The notes: generated from the letters alone by a model not told the origin. 25,642 nucleotides of DNA from DYTO01 sp040757795 (GCA_040757795.1 JBFLWG010000013.1:1-25642); one strand, 5' to 3'. Shown: positions 1-8,355, counted from the first letter of the stretch. Translations and numbers: made by a program.

Positions 1-3000
1 CTTGGGTGTTCGGATTTATCGTGATGGAAACACTTTGTACGTGTGATGTGTAAATTGAGAAATCAGCGGTTGCAGTTGCCCCAGGGCTCATTTTCCCGAG
101 TTCTCCCACCGTCCCTGGGAGAGAAGGTCTTGCCGTCACGCTGGCCCCCCAGTTTTCTAAACTATACCATGCAGTTAGGTTTGGAGTCAAGCCGACTATT
201 ATTTTCACCTGTATTACTGGGGATTCAACCCTCATGCTGTGCCATTTCTCCAATAACATCCAGCCGTGGGGGGCGTACACCCTGCCCGTCCAGTTTTCTA
301 CATGCTTCCATCCACTGATTGCAGGGGCGTTAACTATGCCGGATGTCCACCTCTCTAATTGACGCCAATATGCGTATCCAACCACCGTTCCGGTCCAGCT
401 ATCAAGGGCCCGCCAATTTGCATATCCAACGACGGCCCCCTGCCAAGTTTCCAGCTCTCGCCACACTGCCGGTATCGTCGTTGCTATGGCAGTCCAGAGT
501 TCAACAGAGGACCATCCGACCATCATGGGGGCGCTCACGGTGCCGCTCCAGCTTTCAACTGCCCGCCATTTCATCAACCAAAGCCGGAAGTTGTCCGACC
601 ACAGGCCGGTATTCCCGACATTGTCGACCGCCCGCACGCGCCAGTAGTACGTCCCCGCAGCAAGGGTCCGGTAACAGTTGTTGTTAGTGAGGTTTGGATT
701 TTCATATTCAAGAGGCGCAGTGAAGTCCGCCTCGTTGTCGATTTGGATCCAGTAGCGAGAAATTCCTGAGCCTACATCTGTTGCATCATCCCACATGAAT
801 TGTATCGTACCTTCTGGAAGTTCGGAATTATTTTCAGGGCTGAGGAGGGACACTTTAGTCGGAGGCGTGTTATCAGCCAAAATGATACGGTTCTCGGACC
901 AGCTGCTCTCGTTCCCTGCGTTGTCCCTGGCCTTCACCCGCCAGTACCAAGTCCCGCCTGTCAGAGCCGGAGTTACTACCCAGTTGTCAGCTGATATCCA
1001 TCCGGAGTTCTCGTTCTCGTAGAGAAAGGCCCGGTTATCGCTTATCGCGGCATAGTAGTTGACGGGCAGGCTATTTTCTGTGACGGAAGCCCAGTCAAGT
1101 GTTGGCGTAGCAGTGGTCCAAACTCCGTTATCCGGCGATAGAAGTGTTGGAGCGTTTGGATCAAGTGTGTCCACTCTGATTGTCCAAGTCTGGGACCAAG
1201 AGCCTATCTGGCCGCTTCTTGTCATCCTGGCACGCCAATAGTAAAGATTGTCTCCGAGAGGTGCAGGCGTGTAGTTGCTCTGCACTATTACCACATCAAT
1301 CAAAGTGGACGTGAAGTTCTCGTCATTGTCCAGCTGGAACCTAAAGTCGTCGGCCTTTTGGGTGTTGTCCCAGTCAAATGTTGGAGTGTTGTTGTCCGTG
1401 TTTATGCTGTTGGGCGGCGAGAGCAGAATTGGCGCTGGGATTGGGGCCGCAACTGTCCCGCTCCAGCTCTCCACACTTCTCCATGTGGTTATTGTAAGCC
1501 GGAAGTTGTCCGCCCACAGGCCGGTATTTCCGACATTGTCGACCGCCCGCACGCGCCAGTAGTAAGTTCCAACCGACAATGTGCGTGAGTATGTGTTTTC
1601 TGTTATGTTATCGTTTTCATGAACAAGCCCACCGCTGAAGCTTGGGTCGTCATCTATTTGTATCCAATATTTGACAACACCGGATTTTGTGTCGGTCGCA
1701 TTTTCCCACGTGAATGTAGTGGCCCCGCCAACAGGCAGGTACAAGTTGTTTTCTGGATTTAGAAGCAACACTTTTGTTGGAGGGGTGTTGTCCACCATGA
1801 ACCACCAGTTTTCCGACCAATTGCCGGCCTGGTCCAAGAAATCTTTCGCCCTGACCCGCCAGTAGTAAACAACATTCTCACTCAGAGGTGGCGTCACCCA
1901 ATTGTCCAAAGTTGTCCAGTTGGAGCTGTGGTTCTCGTATGGGAAGGCAGCATTGTCGCTGACAACTGCGTAGTATGTGATTGGGGTGGAATTCTCATAG
2001 ACAGTGTTCCAGTCCAGATTTGGCATTGTGGTTACCCAAACTCCATTTTCAGGAGACGAGAGTGTCGGCGCTGCTGGGGCCAGAGTGTCTATGCGGACTG
2101 TCCAATTCTCTGACCACCCGCTGTTTTCTCCGCCACGCCATGCAATTACCCTCCAGTAATACAGGTTGTCTGGCAACCAGGAAGGAGTGTATTGGCTCAC
2201 GAACACTGTTGTGTCGTTTTCAGGAGAGGAAAATTCCGGGTTGTTATCTATCTGGATGCGGAAGTTGTCGGTCACCTGCGTGTAGTCCCAGTCAAAAGTT
2301 GGAGTGTTGTCCGTGGATGTGGTCCCATTCCCAGGAGACAAAAGGACCGGTTTAGGTATTGGGGCACTTACAGTGGCAGCCCAGTTTTCAAGGACATTCC
2401 ACCGCTTTGTAACCCCAATGGTCGCGGTCCAGCTCTCAACCTCGCGCCATCCGATTGTGGTTGTGCCAACTGACCCGGTCCATCTCTCAACGAACCGCCA
2501 CGAAGCCGCACCATTAACAGTTCCTCTCCAGTTGTCAACCACACTCCACCCGGCTGCTGGAGCAGCATTAACTGTCAGGACCCAGCTCTCGACGGCACTC
2601 CATTTCCAGATTTGGAGCCAGTAGCCCTGCTGCCAACTACCTTCGTTTTGGGCGTTGTCTATGGCCCTGACTCTCCAGTAGTAATACCCGATTGTTGAGA
2701 AGGTGTAATTGTATGTGTTTTCTGTAACATTCTCGTTCTCATACACCAGCGAATCGGTGAAACTAGGCTCGTTGTCTATTTGGATTTGGTATCTCACAAC
2801 TCCAGAGCCTGTTCCATCCGTTGCATTCTCCCATTTGAAAGGTATTGTTCCAAGCGCCAAGTTTGCACTGTTTTCCGGATAGAGGAGTTGCACTTGGGAC
2901 GGTGGCACATTATCTACGCGGAGAAGGCGGTTCTCGGACCAGCTGCTCTCGTTCCCTGCGTTGTCCCTGGCCTTCACCCGCCACTGGTATGTGCCCTCGT

Positions 3001-6000
3001 CTAGCGTCACCAGGTAGTTGTCGCTTGTGGTCCAGACATCCCTCTCCAGAAGCAGGCTTGGGTAGTACTTGATGACGAGGTTGTAAAGCACTGGCAATGA
3101 GTTCTCAGCGACGGAGGTCCAGTCTAGGTTGGGGTAGCTGTTTTTCCAGCCGTTATTCGCTGGCGACAGCAGCGTCGGCGCGGCCGGGGCCACTGTGTCA
3201 ACCCGGAAGTCCCTCCAGGTGAATGGCAGTCCGGTATTCCCGGCGTTGTCCCTGGCCGTGGCACGCCAGTACCACACGCCCTCGGAAAGCGAGTTCTCGA
3301 CTGTCCAGTTGTCCGCCTGCACCCAGGCGTTCTCCGTTATGTCGAACTTGTTCGGCGATATCTCGACATAGTACAGCAACGGGTAGGAGTTCTCGGGCGG
3401 GGCCTGCCACCTGAGGAAAGGCGTGTTGTCGTTCACGTTCTCCCCGATTGTCGGCCAGACAGGCGTTGGAATGGCAGGGTCGATTGTATCTATACGAACG
3501 GTCCATTCAGTAGACCAGGCCGAGTTGTCCCCGCTCCTGAACTGCTTCACGCGCCAGCGGTAAAGGTTGTCCTGGAGGCCGGCGCCAGGGGAGTAGTAGC
3601 TTGTGGTGACCACGACGTCTATCACAGGGGATGAGAAGTCGGCGTCGTTGTCAACCTGCAGCTGGAAGTTGTCCGCAGCTTGGGTGATGTCCCAGTCAAA
3701 CGTCGGAGCGGTGTTTTCAGTGTTGGTTCCGTTGACTGGAGAAAGCAGGACGGGCGCGGGGATTTGGGGCTTCACGATTCCAGTCCACGTTTCCACAGGC
3801 CGCCAATATAAAGAGGTAACCAAGGTCCCACTCCAACTCTCCACACTCCTCCAGCTCAGGCTTGTAGCAACAGCCCCGCTCCAACTCTCGACAGAGCGCC
3901 AAGAGGCGATCGTTGTCATCGTCGCAGTCCAGCTTTCCACAGCCCTCCAGCTTGTAGTTGATGCAACATTACCACTCCATGTCTCCATTCCTCTCCACTG
4001 AACTGCAGCATTCACAGCGCCACTCCATGTCTCCATTCCTCTCCACTGAACTGCAGCTAAAGCAACCCCCGTCCAAGTTTCAACGATTTCGTATCCAGCG
4101 GAGGTAACCAAGGTCCCGGTCCAGCTTTCCACATATTTCCAACTGCCCGATGTGTTCAGGATTCCGCCCCAGCTTTCGACCACTCTCCAAGATGTCGCGC
4201 CGTTCACAACTCCTACCCAAGTATCAACCGCCCTCCATGCGGCTGCTGGAGCATTTACCGTTCCAATCCAAGTCTCGACAGAACTCCAATTCCAAATGAC
4301 GAACCAGTAGTTGTCTGCCCACACCCCCGGATTCCCAACGTTGTCAATGGCCCTGACTCTCCAGTAGTAATACCCGATTGTTGAGAAGGTGTAATTGTAT
4401 GTGTTTTCTGTAACATTCTCGTTCTCATACACCAGCGAATCGGTGAAACTAGGCTCGTTGTCTATTTGGATTTGGTATCTCACAACTCCAGAGCCTGTTC
4501 CATCCGTTGCATTCTCCCATTTGAAAGGTATTGTTCCAAGCGCCAAGTTTGCACTGTTTTCCGGATAGAGGAGTTGCACTTGGGACGGTGGCACATTATC
4601 TACGCGGAGAAGGCGGTTCTCGGACCAGCTGCTCTCGTTCCCTGCGTTGTCCCTGGCCTTCACCCGCCACTGGTATGTGCCCTCGTCTAGCGTCACCAGG
4701 TAGTTGTCGCTTGTGGTCCAGACATCCCTCTCCAGAAGCAGGCTTGGGTAGTACTTGATGACGAGGTTGTAAAGCACTGGCAATGAGTTCTCAGCGACGG
4801 AGGTCCAGTCTAGGTTGGGGTAGCTGTTTTTCCAGCCGTTATTCGCTGGCGACAGCAGCGTCGGCGCGGCCGGGGCCACTGTGTCAACCCGGAAGTCCCT
4901 CCAGGTGAATGGCAGTCCGGTATTCCCGGCGTTGTCCCTGGCCGTGGCACGCCAGTACCACACGCCCTCGGAAAGCGAGTTCTCGACTGTCCAGTTGTCC
5001 GCCTGCACCCAGGCGTTCTCCGTTATGTCGAACTTGTTCGGCGATATCTCGACATAGTACAGCAACGGGTAGGAGTTCTCGGGCGGGGCCTGCCACCTGA
5101 GGAAAGGCGTGTTGTCGTTCACGTTCTCCCCGATTGTCGGCCAGACAGGCGTTGGAATGGCAGGGTCGATTGTATCTATACGAACGGTCCATTCAGTAGA
5201 CCAGGCCGAGTTGTCCCCGCTCCTGAACTGCTTCACGCGCCAGCGGTAAAGGTTGTCCTGGAGGCCGGCGCCAGGGGAGTAGTAGCTTGTGGTGACCACG
5301 ACGTCTATCACAGGGGATGAGAAGTCGGCGTCGTTGTCAACCTGCAGCTGGAAGTTGTCCGCAGCTTGGGTGATGTCCCAGTCAAACGTCGGAGCGGTGT
5401 TTTCAGTGTTGGTTCCGTTGACTGGAGAAAGCAGGACGGGCGCGGGGATTTGGGGCTTCACTATTCCAGTCCACGTTTCCACCGCACGCCAGCTGGTGGT
5501 CGTCGCAACGCTCCCCCCCCACATTTCCACGCCTTTCCACCCGACGGTCGGCAGAGCTGAAACTGTTCCGGTCCAGATTTCCACAGCAGTCCAGATAATT
5601 GAAGTCGTAACTGTCCCGCTCCAAGTCTCCACGGCCCTCCACCCAAGAACAACAGTCCCAACGGCCCCGTTCCAACTTTCCACGGCCCTCCACCCATATG
5701 CAAGAGGCGCCGCCACTGTCCCGCTCCAAGTCTCAACATTTCTCCAAGAAACCGCGGCGATCACAGCCCCGGTCCAGATTTCCACGTGTTTAAACCCATG
5801 TTGTGCTTCCACAATTCCGCTCCAACTTTCCACGGACTGCCAGGCAGAGGTTGCCGTTACAGTTCCCGCCCAGTTCTCAACGGAGAACCAAATCCTAATC
5901 CTGAAAACAAAATTGTCAGTCCAACTGCCATAGTTCTTCGCGTTGTCTATGGCCCGCACATGCCAGTAGTAAACACCGATCTCGATAAGATTTTCAGTTG

Positions 6001-8074
6001 TGTGATAGTTTTCAAGAATGCCTGTTTTGTAGTAGATGTACGGTGCGGAATAGATGTTGTCATTGTCAATAACAAGGTTGTAAGTCACCCCAGAGTTGTC
6101 GTTGACCGATGTCCAGTAAAATGTCGGGTTCGTCGTTTGAACATTTTCCATGTTTTCAGGCGAAAGTAATGTCGGTTTTGCCGGAATCACACTGTCATAA
6201 CCAGATGCGGCGTCAGCATCCAGAGGCGCGTTTTCGCGGTTTCCTCTGTTGTCCATCGCCCGTGTATAAAACTCGTAGAGACCGTTTCCAGACACTGAAA
6301 AATCAAATGACCAGGAATACGGAGCGGAGGCATCGTTCTCGTACCAAATCCAGCCGCCCCATGCCACCCCCGAATTTTCACGGTAATGGTACCAAAGCTC
6401 GACATTTTCTATTACTCCATCATTGTCCGTGGCGGTCGCCGTTATTACCCTTACTTGTGAGTTTTCCCAGTATGGTGAAATTGGACCAACATAAGAGTTC
6501 GGTGGCACCTTGAGCGAGAACTTGTACCAGGCCGACCAATTCTCGTTGCCGGCGTTGTCTGCCGAGGCCACACGCCAGTAGTAAGGCGAGAAGTTCTCAG
6601 ATATCTTGTTGTCTATCTCATAGGTTGTGGTGGACAGCCCGATCTTGTGATAAATCGGAGAGGAGAAATTGTTGTCATTGTCAATCTGCAGCCTGTACGA
6701 CACGCCGCTCTCACCTGAAGCCGTCCAAGAAAAGGTGGGCTGGTCGTCCACCAGCGAAGAGTTATTTTCAGGAGAGACTACAGAAGGCGCAGGGGGGGTG
6801 ATGGTGTCTATCGTGAATGTCCAGGTTGAAGACCAGAGAGAGGTGTTGCCCGCGCCATCCTTGGCCCGGACCTTCCAGTAGTAGTTTTCATCTGCCAGGG
6901 TGCTTCCAGGAGTGTATTGGCTCGTTGCCGTTATGGCGTTTATCTCCAGGCTGGTGAAGTTCGCGTCGTTGTCCACGTAAAGACGGTACTCCACCGCCCC
7001 CTCCACGTCCGCCCAATCGAGCGTCGGAGTGCTGTCGTTTGTGAAGGACCCATTCGCAGGGGATGTGAGGGTTGGGCTGATGCTCGTGTAGTCTATCGTG
7101 ACCTCGTAAATCCTCGGCCCGGCCGCCCCGCTCAGGTCGGAGTTCTCGTTGGTTAAATAAACCCGGTACTGGATGTAGCGGTTGTCAGGGATGTTCTCCA
7201 TAGAAACAGCAAGCGTTGAATATCCCGTGCCCGGACCATTCGTGAAGTATGTGTTTGGAGTCCCGTTCGGCCCGCGCCAGCTGGTCCATGACAGGTTGTC
7301 GTAGCTCGTGCGTGCCTGCAGCCTCACCTCAGAATCATACGTGATGTTTTCCTCAACAATGCACAAATCAACGTAAACAATGGTCTGGGCAGTGTCGACG
7401 TTGTTCTCAAAATATTTTATGCTGATTTTCCCCGCCACGAGGTAATTCTCGATGTTGTCGCCGATGTTGTCGCGCAGGATGACTTTTGTGATAGTCTTTT
7501 CAACCGTGGTCAGGTTGTCGATGAACGTCCAGTTGTCCGGATTCAGCCCGACATTCCAAATGTAAACCCCGACCTTTTCAGAATCCCCGCTCGTGTAGCC
7601 TTTTATTTTAATTGTGTAGTTATCGTAGCCAGTGGCGACATTCTCGATGCGGTGTTCCCAGTTCAGCCTGTTTTCGTATGTGTTTTCACCAATGCTTTCG
7701 TAGCCGCCGAGCTGTCGAGTGTCCCCTATGTACCCACCGGCCACAACTCCAAGGTTTTCGCTTCCGTCTGCCAAGGTGATTGGTTCTGCCCCAGCGTTGT
7801 CGTTCTCCTGGTTGAAAATGATCGGCTCATTCTCCGTCCAGGTCAAGCTGTTCCAGCCAGTCATTAGGAGGGTGTCGAAAGCCCGGGACGTGAATCTACC
7901 CTGAGTTTTCCCGGCTGTTAGCCTGACTGTGTCATCCACATTTTCGGTGTTTTCATTCTCGCCCTGAGCAAAATCTGCGTTAGTAGTGTCAGTGAAAGAT
8001 GCCGCAGATGCCAATGGGGAGAATGGCGAAAGGATTATTGCAATGCTGAGAACCAGAGCAACCGCCCGCTGCAA
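1..8074 (-). CDS. giant secreted Fn3 / W-repeat surface protein (C-terminus beyond window)
   Basis: One minus-strand frame stays open from about 8236 to base 1; I translated 1-2660 and 3781-4320 line by line and the rest more quickly, and found no stop or frame change. From TTG at 8074 there are at least 2,691 residues. Residues 1-24 form a signal peptide (MQR, hydrophobic core, ASA cleavage site). A beta-rich region follows (about 25-330), then Fn3-like domains with the YYWRVRA.DNAGN signature: three plus one Ig-like (about 330-725), four (about 872-1262), four (1434-1824), three (1902-2197) and three (2208-2502). Short W-repeats separate the groups. After residue 2646 a different region begins (SPGATATADF). 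Many N-glycosylation sequons are present. A role as a surface adhesin or S-layer-associated protein is inference from architecture. An in-frame ATG at 8236 would add 54 hydrophilic, Cys-containing residues before the signal sequence; I prefer TTG because it gives a normal signal peptide. Confidence 0.85.
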   Translation of the reverse strand, partial: MQRAVALVLSIAIILSPFSPLASAASFTDTTNADFAQGENENTENVDDTVRLTAGKTQGRFTSRAFDTLLMTGWNSLTWTENEPIIFNQENDNAGAEPITLADGSENLGVVAGGYIGDTRQLGGYESIGENTYENRLNWEHRIENVATGYDNYTIKIKGYTSGDSEKVGVYIWNVGLNPDNWTFIDNLTTVEKTITKVILRDNIGDNIENYLVAGKISIKYFENNVDTAQTIVYVDLCIVEENITYDSEVRLQARTSYDNLSWTSWRGPNGTPNTYFTNGPGTGYSTLAVSMENIPDNRYIQYRVYLTNENSDLSGAAGPRIYEVTIDYTSISPTLTSPANGSFTNDSTPTLDWADVEGAVEYRLYVDNDANFTSLEINAITATSQYTPGSTLADENYYWKVRAKDGAGNTSLWSSTWTFTIDTITPPAPSVVSPENNSSLVDDQPTFSWTASGESGVSYRLQIDNDNNFSSPIYHKIGLSTTTYEIDNKISENFSPYYWRVASADNAGNENWSAWYKFSLKVPPNSYVGPISPYWENSQVRVITATATDNDGVIENVELWYHYRENSGVAWGGWIWYENDASAPYSWSFDFSVSGNGLYEFYTRAMDNRGNRENAPLDADAASGYDSVIPAKPTLLSPENMENVQTTNPTFYWTSVNDNSGVTYNLVIDNDNIYSAPYIYYKTGILENYHTTENLIEIGVYYWHVRAIDNAKNYGSWTDNFVFRIRIWFSVENWAGTVTATSAWQSVESWSGIVEAQHGFKHVEIWTGAVIAAVSWRNVETWSGTVAAPLAYGWRAVESWNGAVGTVVLGWRAVETWSGTVTTSIIWTAVEIWTGTVSALPTVGWKGVEMWGGSVATTTSWRAVETWTGIVKPQIPAPVLLSPVNGTNTENTAPTFDWDITQAADNFQLQVDNDADFSSPVIDVVVTTSYYSPGAGLQDNLYRWRVKQFRSGDNSAWSTEWTVRIDTIDPAIPTPVWPTIGENVNDNTPFLRWQAPPENSYPLLYYVEISPNKFDITENAWVQADNWTVENSLSEGVWYWRATARDNAGNTGLPFTWRDFRVDTVAPAAPTLLSPANNGWKNSYPNLDWTSVAENSLPVLYNLVIKYYPSLLLERDVWTTSDNYLVTLDEGTYQWRVKARDNAGNESSWSENRLLRVDNVPPSQVQLLYPENSANLALGTIPFKWENATDGTGSGVVRYQIQIDNEPSFTDSLVYENENVTENTYNYTFSTIGYYYWRVRAIDNVGNPGVWADNYWFVIWNWSSVETWIGTVNAPAAAWRAVDTWVGVVNGATSWRVVESWGGILNTSGSWKYVESWTGTLVTSAGYEIVETWTGVALAAVQWRGMETWSGAVNAAVQWRGMETWSGNVASTTSWRAVESWTATMTTIASWRSVESWSGAVATSLSWRSVESWSGTLVTSLYWRPVETWTGIVKPQIPAPVLLSPVNGTNTENTAPTFDWDITQAADNFQLQVDNDADFSSPVIDVVVTTSYYSPGAGLQDNLYRWRVKQFRSGDNSAWSTEWTVRIDTIDPAIPTPVWPTIGENVNDNTPFLRWQAPPENSYPLLYYVEISPNKFDITENAWVQADNWTVENSLSEGVWYWRATARDNAGNTGLPFTWRDFRVDTVAPAAPTLLSPANNGWKNSYPNLDWTSVAENSLPVLYNLVIKYYPSLLLERDVWTTSDNYLVTLDEGTYQWRVKARDNAGNESSWSENRLLRVDNVPPSQVQLLYPENSANLALGTIPFKWENATDGTGSGVVRYQIQIDNEPSFTDSLVYENENVTENTYNYTFSTIGYYYWRVRAIDNAQNEGSWQQGYWLQIWKWSAVESWVLTVNAAPAAGWSVVDNWRGTVNGAASWRFVERWTGSVGTTTIGWREVESWTATIGVTKRWNVLENWAATVSAPIPKPVLLSPGNGTTSTDNTPTFDWDYTQVTDNFRIQIDNNPEFSSPENDTTVFVSQYTPSWLPDNLYYWRVIAWRGGENSGWSENWTVRIDTLAPAAPTLSSPENGVWVTTMPNLDWNTVYENSTPITYYAVVSDNAAFPYENHSSNWTTLDNWVTPPLSENVVYYWRVRAKDFLDQAGNWSENWWFMVDNTPPTKVLLLNPENNLYLPVGGATTFTWENATDTKSGVVKYWIQIDDDPSFSGGLVHENDNITENTYSRTLSVGTYYWRVRAVDNVGNTGLWADNFRLTITTWRSVESWSGTVAAPIPAPILLSPPNSINTDNNTPTFDWDNTQKADDFRFQLDNDENFTSTLIDVVIVQSNYTPAPLGDNLYYWRARMTRSGQIGSWSQTWTIRVDTLDPNAPTLLSPDNGVWTTATPTLDWASVTENSLPVNYYAAISDNRAFLYENENSGWISADNWVVTPALTGGTWYWRVKARDNAGNESSWSENRIILADNTPPTKVSLLSPENNSELPEGTIQFMWDDATDVGSGISRYWIQIDNEADFTAPLEYENPNLTNNNCYRTLAAGTYYWRVRAVDNVGNTGLWSDNFRLWLMKWRAVESWSGTVSAPMMVGWSSVELWTAIATTIPAVWRELETWQGAVVGYANWRALDSWTGTVVGYAYWRQLERWTSGIVNAPAISGWKHVENWTGRVYAPHGWMLLEKWHSMRVESPVIQVKIIVGLTPNLTAWYSLENWGASVTARPSLPGTVGELGKMSPGATATADFSIYTSHVQSVSITINPNTQ
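137..568 (-). repeat. W-repeat block E, 8 copies
   Basis: Eight copies (about residues 2503-2646) with more varied linkers: WRAVESWSGTV, WSSVELWTAIA, WRELETWQGAV, WRALDSWTGTV, WRQLERWTSGIV, WKHVENWTGRV, WMLLEKWHSMRV and WYSLENWGASV. Two carry an extra residue after the second Trp, and an insertion of about 20 residues precedes the last copy. A non-repeat region follows towards the window edge. Confidence 0.82.
1451..1483 (-). repeat. single W-repeat between two Fn3 groups
   Basis: One consensus copy, WRSVESWSGTV, followed by the same AP-rich exit sequence that ends the longer blocks (APIPAP here; PIPKP and PQIPAP elsewhere). It sits exactly where a full block would be expected, between two three-domain Fn3 groups, so the position is conserved while the copy number has shrunk to, or started at, one. 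Confidence 0.8.
2369..2602 (-). repeat. W-repeat block C, 5 copies
   Basis: Five more diverged copies (about residues 1825-1902): WSAVESWVLTV, WSVVDNWRGTV, WRFVERWTGSV, WREVESWTATI and WNVLENWAATV. The V-[ED]-x-W core is kept while the Gly is lost in three. The block joins the second four-domain Fn3 group to a three-domain group. Confidence 0.82.
2661..3775 (-). repeat. long direct repeat, copy 1 (four Fn3 domains)
   Basis: This 1,115-bp segment matches 4347-5461 with no difference that I could see by eye and by comparing the translations. It encodes four consecutive Fn3-like domains. The match continues 20 bp beyond a single synonymous change at 3776 (ATC versus ATA, Ile) and then breaks inside the W-repeat block. 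The spacing between copies is 1,686 bp. Confidence 0.9.
3773..4288 (-). repeat. W-repeat block B, 11 copies, strict 48-nt period
   Basis: Eleven tandem copies, ten of them exactly 16 residues (48 nt) from Trp to Trp, for example WRSVESWSGAV, WRAVDTWVGVV and WRGMETWSGNV. Two neighbouring copies share a perfect 38-nt stretch (3972-4009 and 4020-4057), a sign of recent tandem duplication. One copy has Tyr for the first Trp and one lacks the Gly. It lies between the two copies of the duplicated Fn3 group. Confidence 0.87.
4347..5461 (-). repeat. long direct repeat, copy 2 (four Fn3 domains)
   Basis: Second copy of the segment at 2661-3775. The left edge is sharp: position 4346 differs from 2660 and the sequences to the left only share domain-level similarity. 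The module that was copied is a whole Fn3 group, bounded by W-repeat blocks on both sides. Confidence 0.9.
5459..5890 (-). repeat. W-repeat block A, 9 copies
   Basis: Nine tandem copies (about residues 729-872 of the giant protein) of a 16-18 residue unit with consensus W-x-x-V-E-x-W-[ST]-G-x-V followed by a variable 5-7 residue linker. Examples are WRAVETWSGTV, WKGVEMWGGSV and WTAVEIWTGTV. Copy 3 has Phe in place of the first Trp. The block lies between the N-terminal domain group and the first four-domain Fn3 group. The regular Trp/Val alternation suggests a short beta strand or hairpin per repeat; that fold is inference. Confidence 0.85.
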
Positions 8075-8296
8075 TCCTGTAATCCCACAATTTGGCTTTT
8101 CACATGGTGAATTTTTGTTATTAGAATCGGGCCCTGCAGAAATAGGACTGCCTATAAAACAAGCCAGCTCTTCCAAGGGCTTGCTACAGCCCCTGCCTAC
8201 AGGGCCCAGGATGGGCTCTTGTTTGGTGCGCACCATAGCCCATTACCTGATTGTTCTATGCCCCGCCCGAGCTCTCACCGGTTTTTGCCTTGGGTA

Positions 8297-8320
8297 TTGT
8301 TTCGATTATAAACGAAACAA
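8297..8320. promoter_or_regulatory. inverted repeat, probable operator
   Basis: TTGTTTCG, eight bases, then CGAAACAA: a perfect 8-bp inverted repeat with 8-nt spacer. It abuts the TATA box of the winged-helix gene and its spacer holds a TATA-like sequence on the opposite strand. The placement suits binding by a dimeric regulator, possibly the adjacent winged-helix protein acting on itself and on the giant gene. Confidence 0.5.
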
Positions 8321-8328
8321 ATTTAAAC
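8319..8328 (+). promoter_or_regulatory. TATA box of winged-helix gene
   Basis: AAATTTAAAC centred about 32 nt before ATG 8356, preceded by an A-rich BRE-like stretch. This spacing predicts a transcript with a very short or no leader, and it supports ATG 8356 over the earlier in-frame ATG at 8251, which would lie upstream of the promoter. Confidence 0.5.
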
Positions 8329-8355
8329 TTAGTCAGGCAAGATTTGAGTGGGGAA

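Larger units (their letters stand above)
8075..8355. promoter_or_regulatory. divergent intergenic region between giant surface gene and regulator
   Basis: This 281-bp region separates the two divergent genes. For the minus gene there is a TATA-like box at 8151-8160 (reads GTTTTATAGG on the minus strand), giving a leader of roughly 50 nt to TTG 8074. A second candidate, TTTATAAT at 8305-8312, would suit the upstream ATG at 8236. A 7-bp hairpin with one G-T pair (GGGCCCA/TGGGCTC, 8201-8217) lies between. The minus frame stays open through 8236, so part of this stretch may be coding instead. Confidence 0.5.

Noticed and set aside
3773..4288. Regular 48-nt repeats that might suggest a CRISPR-like array.
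   Set aside because: There are no conserved repeats with unique spacers; the whole unit is one coding repeat in frame with the giant protein.
43..6513. Many plus-strand frames of 60-214 codons, some repetitive (VPLQLSTALH-like).
   Set aside because: They are antisense shadows of the Fn3/W-repeat gene: their repeats mirror the W-repeat codons on the other strand, and they break up while the minus frame stays open for 8 kb.
1..8074. Possible frameshift or pseudogene because no long minus-strand frame was reported in this region.
   Set aside because: Translation shows one continuous frame; it has no stop because the gene leaves the window.
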